DNA from: Bidens hawaiensis
Lineage: Eukaryota; Streptophyta; Magnoliopsida; Asterales; Asteraceae
Direction of reading: 5' to 3'
DNA length: 64,000 nt
Assembly (NCBI GenBank): GCA_021521415.1
Contig: JAIQDT010002035.1
Location: 1 to 64,000, forward strand
A model generated the notes under the pieces. It was not told the origin of the DNA and ran no database searches. It saw only the letters and a list, made by a program, of their open reading frames with translations. Below are positions 57,690 to 64,000 of the stretch, one piece after another. A program made the translations under genes and the position numbers. How positions within the stretch are numbered: position 1 is the first letter of the stretch; every line of letters starts with the position of its first letter.

Positions 57690-58426
57690 ATGCGGTTGGA
57701 TAGTTGGCCCACTCCCATTGCATGTAATCTATACTCCCGATCATGCCTGGAAAAGAATGTTTGCTTTCGTGTACATCGTATATGCGAGTTAGGTCGTTTG
57801 AACTAGAAATCTTCAGATAACGACGAGAGTTTAATTGTATTATCCCTATACAAATAAATTATTAAAAAATATTTATATTAAAAACAATAGTTAATACAAA
57901 CAATTTAAATTTTACCGATGCAAAAATTCTTCAACGCATCTCTCGTTGTTTTCTCAGCTATCTTTAAATACTCGTCATTGATATCGGTCGTGTTGTCGTA
58001 TGCGAGGATGCGTAGAGCCGAAGTACACTTTTGGATGGCGGAGAATCCTAAATATCCTCTTGCGTCGGGTTTCTGTTGAAAATACTCATACTCCCGCTCC
58101 ATATCTCCAACGATGCGTAAAAATAAACGCTTGGACATCCGAAAACGGCGTCGAAACATAACGTCGTTATATGTAGGTGTGTCATTTTAGTAGTCCTTCA
58201 TCAAACGAGCGTTCGCTTACTTACGATCCAGAAGGATATATGACCGTCTATGTGGTGGCGTATAGCTAGTAGAGCCGGACACCATGTTATTGGCGACGGT
58301 CCGAACCGCGTTCGTGACCTCTAAATGCTCTTCCGCCACTCGTCGATGAATCTGATGAACTCTTCGACTCTCTTTGATTAATTGATCCCAAATCTCGGCA
58401 GAATTCGTCGAATCCGGAGAACTCAT
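57690..58426 (-). pseudogene. PIF/Harbinger transposase fragment
   Basis: From 58,426 a 69-codon N-terminal piece (MSSPDSTNSAEIWDQLIKES) precedes FRRRFRMSKRLFLRIVGDME, QQKPDARGYLGFSAIQKCT and YLKIAEKTTRDALKNFC (57,905-58,159). After an AT-rich, intron-like gap, RRYLKISSSNDL, HSFPGMIGSIDYMQWEW and YPTAW (57,720-57,850) follow, including the first catalytic Asp (SID). The rest of the DDE domain is absent. A stop and frame change lie between the first two pieces. It matches the plant ALP1/HARBI1-like family. Confidence 0.88.
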
Positions 58427-59234
58427 TGAGTTTGAAGAAGTATGAAATGATGAAAATGATTGATATTTTTATGTTTGAGTTTGTGAATGATATGGTGAAA
58501 ATGGTTTAATTGGTTTGATATTTATATTAAGTTTTTAATTTATGTTTTTTTAGTTCGCCGTTATCCAACGGTATAATTATTATTATATTATTATTCTCAT
58601 CTCTCACCGGCGACAATATAACCCCGCCCCCAATTCGCCCACATATCGCGGGGGGGGGGGGGGAGGGTGTTCGCGCCCTTTCTCGCCCAACTCTCGCCCA
58701 AACCCACACCCACTACATATGGCCTAAACAGGGAACTAGGCATTTATTTGTAAGGGTTAATTAAATGTCTGTGAGCCACAACCCTAGGGGAGTTCACATG
58801 GGTGGATGAAAGTTTATATAATAATTAAATTTTATACAAGTCGTTGTTGGAGTCACAACATTTACCACATGTTCTATCTTTGTTGTTTGATTGCTTGTTT
58901 GAGTGCCAATGAGCCGTCTCAACCATTTCTATATAAACAAATGAGCTTGAAATCATGGTCTATTTTTTTTTTTTTTTTTTTTTTAATTTGTATCTGAGCT
59001 AAGGATTCGGGCTAAACAGTGTATTCAAAGATTGTTCTTCTATCGTGTTTTCTCAGTAGCTGAGGATCAAGTTCTCATATAGAGGGGCTGATACAACCCA
59101 ACAACCCGAGTCACCAAGCACAGTACATCAAGCACCTCGGATAAAAGCAAGGCCTACTAAAAAAGTCAACAAGCCCATGAGATATATGGATTGAGCTCCA
59201 ATTTTGCATGTACCCAAGTTTTTATTACTACATC
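58427..59234. other. Spacer with G14 and T24 homopolymers
   Basis: 58,530-58,720 is probably non-coding sequence upstream of the Harbinger gene, with a G run near 58,651-58,664 and CTCGCCCAA repeats. A run of about 24 T lies near 58,961-58,984. 59,000-59,230 has no recognisable feature. Confidence 0.45.
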
Positions 59235-62200
59235 TGTAACACCCCGTGACCGCAGCGGAAACGTAAACGGGATGCGACAGACACTTCTGATATCAACCAC
59301 ATTGTTTATAAAGAAAACCGAATGCATTAATATACTTCAAAATTACATTATCTCATCTTTCATTACCGTCTAGGTGATACACACATCATACAATACGATT
59401 CATAATTCTATCCATTATAATGTATCCTAACGTCCAGCACGCAACCTTACACACATCAAGCACTTAGCACGTAATCAATCACTTTATCTTAGTTGTACCT
59501 GAAAAGCATGTGAGAAAACGGGTCAACTACGAATAGTTGGTGAGTTTCACTAATTTAAATACACCATAACAAAACATTATGGTAATCATAAATAAGTGAT
59601 GTAATTATACTGAGCCCACAAGTGAAAAACACTATTAACCCCGAAACGTATCAAATAACCCCTGGGGACACTGTTAACCCAGAACACTTCCAATAACCTC
59701 TGGGAACTCTGTTACCCCAGAAACACATTTAATAACCTCTGGGGACACTGTTAACCCAGAACACTTCCAATAACCTCTGGGAACTCTGTTACCCCAGAAA
59801 CACATTTAATAACCTCTGGGGACACTGTTAACCCAGAACACTGTTTCGGGCCTTACAATATTAACACTCAAACAATTACCGTTTTAATACATTACCGTAC
59901 GATTCCCGTACAATAAACATTATATAAATACATTCATTTCCATGCGTTCAGCATGTACTTAATCATTTTGATAGAAACATGCTTTCCGCCCCGTGAAAAT
60001 ATTTAAAACATTTCAGTAAAAAGGGGCTCGTGAAAACTCACCTTAGCACATGCAAGCAGGTAACAACAATCATTATTAATTAACACGTCCAATCTGTAAT
60101 ATGATCCCTACGATCGTTATTATACAATTATTGTTTATATAAACTTTAACCTTATCAATCGGTACATCTGGGGACACTGTTAACCCAGTACTGTACCTGT
60201 TTCGGGGGCAATGTTAACCCAGAAATACTTCTCCGGACTCAGATTGTGATGTCGTTTAGAGTTCCATGGTCACAATTTCTATTAATCGTTTTCTCGTTTT
60301 GCGTGCCTAGCACGAATATCCGTTTTATGTTTCAAAAATGAGTTTGGTCACACACGACCCGAAAATAGTGGTTGTCTGATAATTCAATTTAAAATGTGAA
60401 ATTATAGCTCGGTTTAGACGTCCCGATTGGCCGCGGGACCCATTTCCGTCTTTGGCGTACCGGAAACTGTTAAATCGGTTAAAAATACCCAAATCATCCG
60501 AATTATTTTCGGATGATTCATTTTTACTTGTTTAACTCAATTATATGGAAATAGTCCATTTTTAAGGTTTTTACACACCAGTCAGCTCGCATAAGCGAAC
60601 TTCACCGGTTTACGCGTTTTAACTTTAAAAGTTTGATAATTAGCACGATTAATTATCCGTTTACTCTCGGATCTTGAAATTTTGCACAAATCACTTTTTA
60701 ATAGTGGGGAATTTTATAAAAATATTTCCAGAATTAATTCTTATATTTAAAATTTATTTATCTATTTTTTAAACACCATTTAAACACTAAATATGTCGTA
60801 AATACCAAACGACCTTAGAAAAATCCCAAATTTTTCCTGGATGTCCCCTACCATCCACATAATCCCCTGTAATATTTCCAAAACCAAAATCTTCTTTTAC
60901 ATGCTCTTTTTCCAAAACCGAGCTAGAAATCCCTAGAACTCGTTTATCCGAAAAGCCTACTTAGACTTCTCCAACGGACCTAAAATTTTGTGTGTGACTT
61001 ATACATGATATGAAAAGCTTATCTGAAATTTTCCAGAATTTTTCATGATATTTAACTATTTTTCACCATTTTTGGCCAAAACCGAGCATTAAATTCACCA
61101 AATATTCATCCTTTATCCAAAAATTACCAAATATTCACAGAACTCATATTTTCATGTGTTTAACACCTCTGTGAAATTTCATGACCTAACTCTAAACGAC
61201 CAACAATCTGTCCAAATTTCCCAAAACCGAACATAACCGAATATACCTTTCGTTTTCCGCCACTACAAGCTACAAACTCATCTTTCCACCTTGTCTACCA
61301 CTAAATACAAAATCTACAAACAACATACCACAATACCAAGCAAGTTACACTCACGATCAAGCCATTTCTTTCATGGTTACGGTTATGATACTAAAAACAA
61401 AGATTTAACCGTAAAAATTCGTTTTTGATTCGTTTAACTCATTTCTTGGACCAAGATCCTTTGTATAACCCGTATACATCACTTGATCACGCAAGAATCG
61501 GTTTTTATCTTTGAAACCTCATTTTCTTGCAAACAAACTCAAGAAACGAAGATGAACACGTATATAACACGATTATTACCTCGGTTTTCTTGCTCAATTT
61601 CCGGATTTTTGGATATCAAAGTTGAGAGAGATGAAGGATTGTTGAATAGATGATGAGAAAAAAGAAAACAAAAGTGGGATGATGGACTTAAGTCCGATCG
61701 GAACCCATGTGGGGGTGGGGTGGGACCCACAAGTCCATTCTTGGCCACTCATTTGGATTGTGTAATCCGGATAATGTTGTGGATAATCTGGTTCAGTTCG
61801 TTTTTCGGTTAAACGTTTAATTCCGCTCAAAACGAGGCAAAAACGGTCGTTTTTCGGCTTAAAAATAAAATTTATATAAAACCGATTTAAAAACTTAAAC
61901 CATGACATTTATTAACTTAAAACATCATAGTATTAATAATTGTGCATCTTTTTCGGCTTGATCGATCGTCTCTTGCTCGGTTTGGTATTAAAGGTTTCGT
62001 TTAACGTACCGACGTACTATTAAATCGAAATCCTTTTTCTGTGCTTTAATCCACTTATTCCGAAGCTTTAATACTTCGTAACATCACTAAATAACATATA
62101 TCTCGTCTATAATTGAACCCTCGATTCATTCGGGTTTCAATAACTATCGATCGTTTGATCGCATATTCAATACGGTGAGTTATATATTCACATACAATCA

Positions 62201-62318
62201 ATACAACGAACCATGTATTCTCGTATAATTACCATGGTAACTCATGTACCCGACATTACATATGACGTAACTAACGTCTACCGGTTAGGGTATACCTGGT
62301 TTCGTCGGAATCGTTACA
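59235..62318 (-). repeat. 3' LTR of gypsy G1b
   Basis: 3,084 bp, TGTAACACCCCG to ...GAATCGTTACA, co-linear with the G1a LTR (1,344-4,742) including the minisatellite, TCGGTACATCTGGG block, GCTCGCATAAGCGAAC-like block and terminal GGTATACCTGG. It abuts a polypurine tract at 62,319, making it the 3' LTR of a minus-strand element. If the target duplication survives, its left copy is ACATC (59,230-59,234). Confidence 0.88.
59662..59845 (-). repeat. Minisatellite in the G1b LTR (about 5 units)
   Basis: Alternating units CTGGGGACACTGTTAACCCA and CTGGGAACTCTGTTACCCCA, so the array is built of dimers of about 74 bp. Homologous to 1,718-2,060 but shorter. Confidence 0.85.
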
Positions 62319-62336
62319 TTCTCCCCCCGTTAAGAA
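62319..62336 (-). other. Polypurine tract of gypsy G1b
   Basis: Minus-strand AACGGGGGGAGAA immediately before the LTR TGTAACG, preceded by ATTTCGAGGACGAAATTT as in G2. Confidence 0.9.
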
Positions 62337-64000
62337 ATTTCGTCCTCGAAATTTTACACGCCCACTATCTCCTTTTGAGAGAAAGGTGGGGGGGTTTTTC
62401 CTTCAGAATTCACCCTTGCGTTACCAAGTATAATCTGGTCCTCGCTGTGAATTCTACTTAATCTTAATTAATAAAGCTTGGTATGTCCAAACTGTTTAGT
62501 TATTCCCGTCTACTATCTCTACGGAATTAGTTATGATATCAAGTATGTCTTCTATGAGTACTTCTATTACTAGTACTTTCGTTGCCTCATTGCTTAGGCA
62601 CTTTTCAATCCGTATACATGGCAAAACATCATGTATAGTACTTATCCCCTGGAGTACTTTAATCGATAAACTAAATGACCAATCATGGAAATACTTTCAT
62701 GAGGTCCAATATATTACGGAGTTATTTTCGGTTTTGCCAACCTCATATCACCTCTCTACGGTGATGCCTTAAAAATACCTTGTCACCTCTTTCCAGTGAC
62801 AATGGTTTCCTTTGAATGTTGGCATAAATCCTTTGCCAATCTCCCGCTGCTTTCAACTTACCTTAAATATTATAAATCCGATTGATTGTTTCTCGGGTCA
62901 ATTCAAATCTTATGGCTCGATCGACGCCCATTTTCAATTTAACAAATTGGAGATAACTGCTTCACCCATAGAAAGCTTCAAGCTCTCGATGCTTCCTTCC
63001 CCTCCTTCCAATAATGGAAGTAGGATGACTATTTCGATCTGAGATAATTGAAAATGGTACTCCACGACGAGTTACCATTTCAACATCATGAATTTGGGCG
63101 AGAATTCATTGTGGTAATCGTCATAGATTGGAATGAAATGCGAGGATTGGTTAATCGATCCGCGATTACCCAATTTTCCTCATGCCTTTGATATATCTTG
63201 GGAATTTGCATCCCGAAATCCAATGTAATTTATTCCCACTATCATTGGCGAATTTTCTGTCATTGTGGCGTTCCCAAGGGTTTTCGGTATGCAGCCTTAT
63301 CTCTTGCATAACTTAAATTTTCACCAACATACGTAACCATATCTTTCTCCACTCTCGGTCATTAACAAAATCTTTTCAGATATTCGTATCATCAGTAGTC
63401 CAATCCGATCCCGGATGTATGGAATATTTCGATCTATGCGCTTCGTCCATGATTAATTCACTAAGGTCATGGAGGGTCGGGATCTAAACCCGATTTTTGA
63501 AGTAGAGAATTTCGTCCACGCGCTGTTCGAAATTCTTCTCAATGCCGTAAGGTTCCTTCTTTTCCAATTGTTCCTCTTTCAACGCCTCACGTTGAGCGAC
63601 TCGAATCAGGTTCGAAGGTTCAACTGGACTATCATCCCCAACGCCCTCATTCGTAATGGCTTAACCCGATCTCTCCTACTCAAGGCATCGGTTACGACGT
63701 TAGCCTTGCCGGGTGGTAACGGATGTCACAGTCTTAATTGTTTAACAACTCAACCCATCTTCGTTGCCTCATATTTAGTTCTTTCTGATCGAATATGTGA
63801 TGCACACTTTTATGATCAGTGAAGATGGTGCACTTCGTATCGTAGAGACAATGTCTCCACATTTTAAGTGCATAGATAACCGCTCCCAGTTCTAAGTCGT
63901 GAGTAGTGTAATTTTACTCGTGCACTTTTAACTGTCGGGAAGCATAGGCTATGACCTTAATATACTGCGTCAACACGCATCCTAACCCTTTACGCGATGC
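62337..64000 (-). pseudogene. Gypsy G1b pol: RNase H, integrase, chromodomain (degenerate)
   Basis: Runs off the right edge. From 64,000 down, RNase H shows [28 protein letters not shown] and NMRQRRW, with stops where G2 has sense codons. Integrase is visible at about 63,030-63,100 (TRRGVPFSIISDR), then DWQRIYANIQRKPL (about 62,830) and a chromodomain-like tail at 62,400-62,600 (VEIVDG, QRGPDYTW). Many stops and shifts. It shows that the G1 family is a chromovirus like G2, with a different LTR. Confidence 0.85.

Noticed and set aside
63469..63822. 117-codon plus-strand ORF
   Set aside because: Antisense to the G1b integrase/RNase H region.

Overview
The window is transposable-element-packed nuclear DNA of a flowering plant, and I found no intact host gene. 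The elements are typical of plants: Ty3/gypsy chromoviruses with initiator-Met primer sites, Ty1/copia elements, an RTE-type LINE, hAT and PIF/Harbinger transposons, and Helitrons ending in CTAG. The copia element at 18,636-26,276 carries an extra ORF after RNase H of a kind I know from daisy-family (Asteraceae) genomes, so I infer Asteraceae with moderate confidence.

Left cluster (1-18,240), minus strand, nested. The oldest element is chromovirus G2: interrupted 3' LTR at 10,292-14,759, pol at 14,760-18,240. Copia C1 (gag, leader, 5' LTR, 5,763-10,291) and solo LTR S1 (11,572-14,106, target duplication ACGAA) lie inside the G2 LTR. An older G1 gypsy LTR (4,743-5,762) cuts the C1 gag, and a younger G1 element (1-4,742) cuts that LTR.

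Centre-left (18,636-26,276): copia C2, plus strand, with a perfect GTACT target duplication. It has an intact 871-codon gag, a protease that has lost its catalytic Asp, a deletion removing integrase and reverse transcriptase, an RNase H tail, and a 960-codon extra ORF with two stops. Its two LTRs are strikingly unlike each other.

Centre (27,000-41,266): degraded copia C3 (minus). Helitron H1 (31,864-36,707) sits in a (TAA)n tract beside it and contains a MULE-type MITE. Then come a coding remnant, an F-box gene fragment and a Helitron Rep/helicase N-terminal pseudogene cut by a G2-family LTR.

Right (42,300-64,000): AT-rich DNA with Helitron ends and an exact 275-bp duplication. Three inverted-repeat elements sit between (TA)n tracts, the middle one holding solo LTR S2 (TSD TATAG). 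Helitron H3 follows, then an RTE LINE split by a hAT element (TSD ACTGTAAC), a PIF/Harbinger fragment, and a second G1 chromovirus (3' LTR plus pol, minus).

The most unusual pattern is that C1, C2 and the G2 family carry dense arrays of short perfect hairpins. In C1 and C2 these are built on a CGAA/TTCG core with near-constant loop lengths. G2 LTRs have CGAA word arrays and GC-rich hairpins, and G1 LTRs have a palindromic minisatellite. All coordinates, repeats and translations were read by eye; lineage names are inference from family knowledge.
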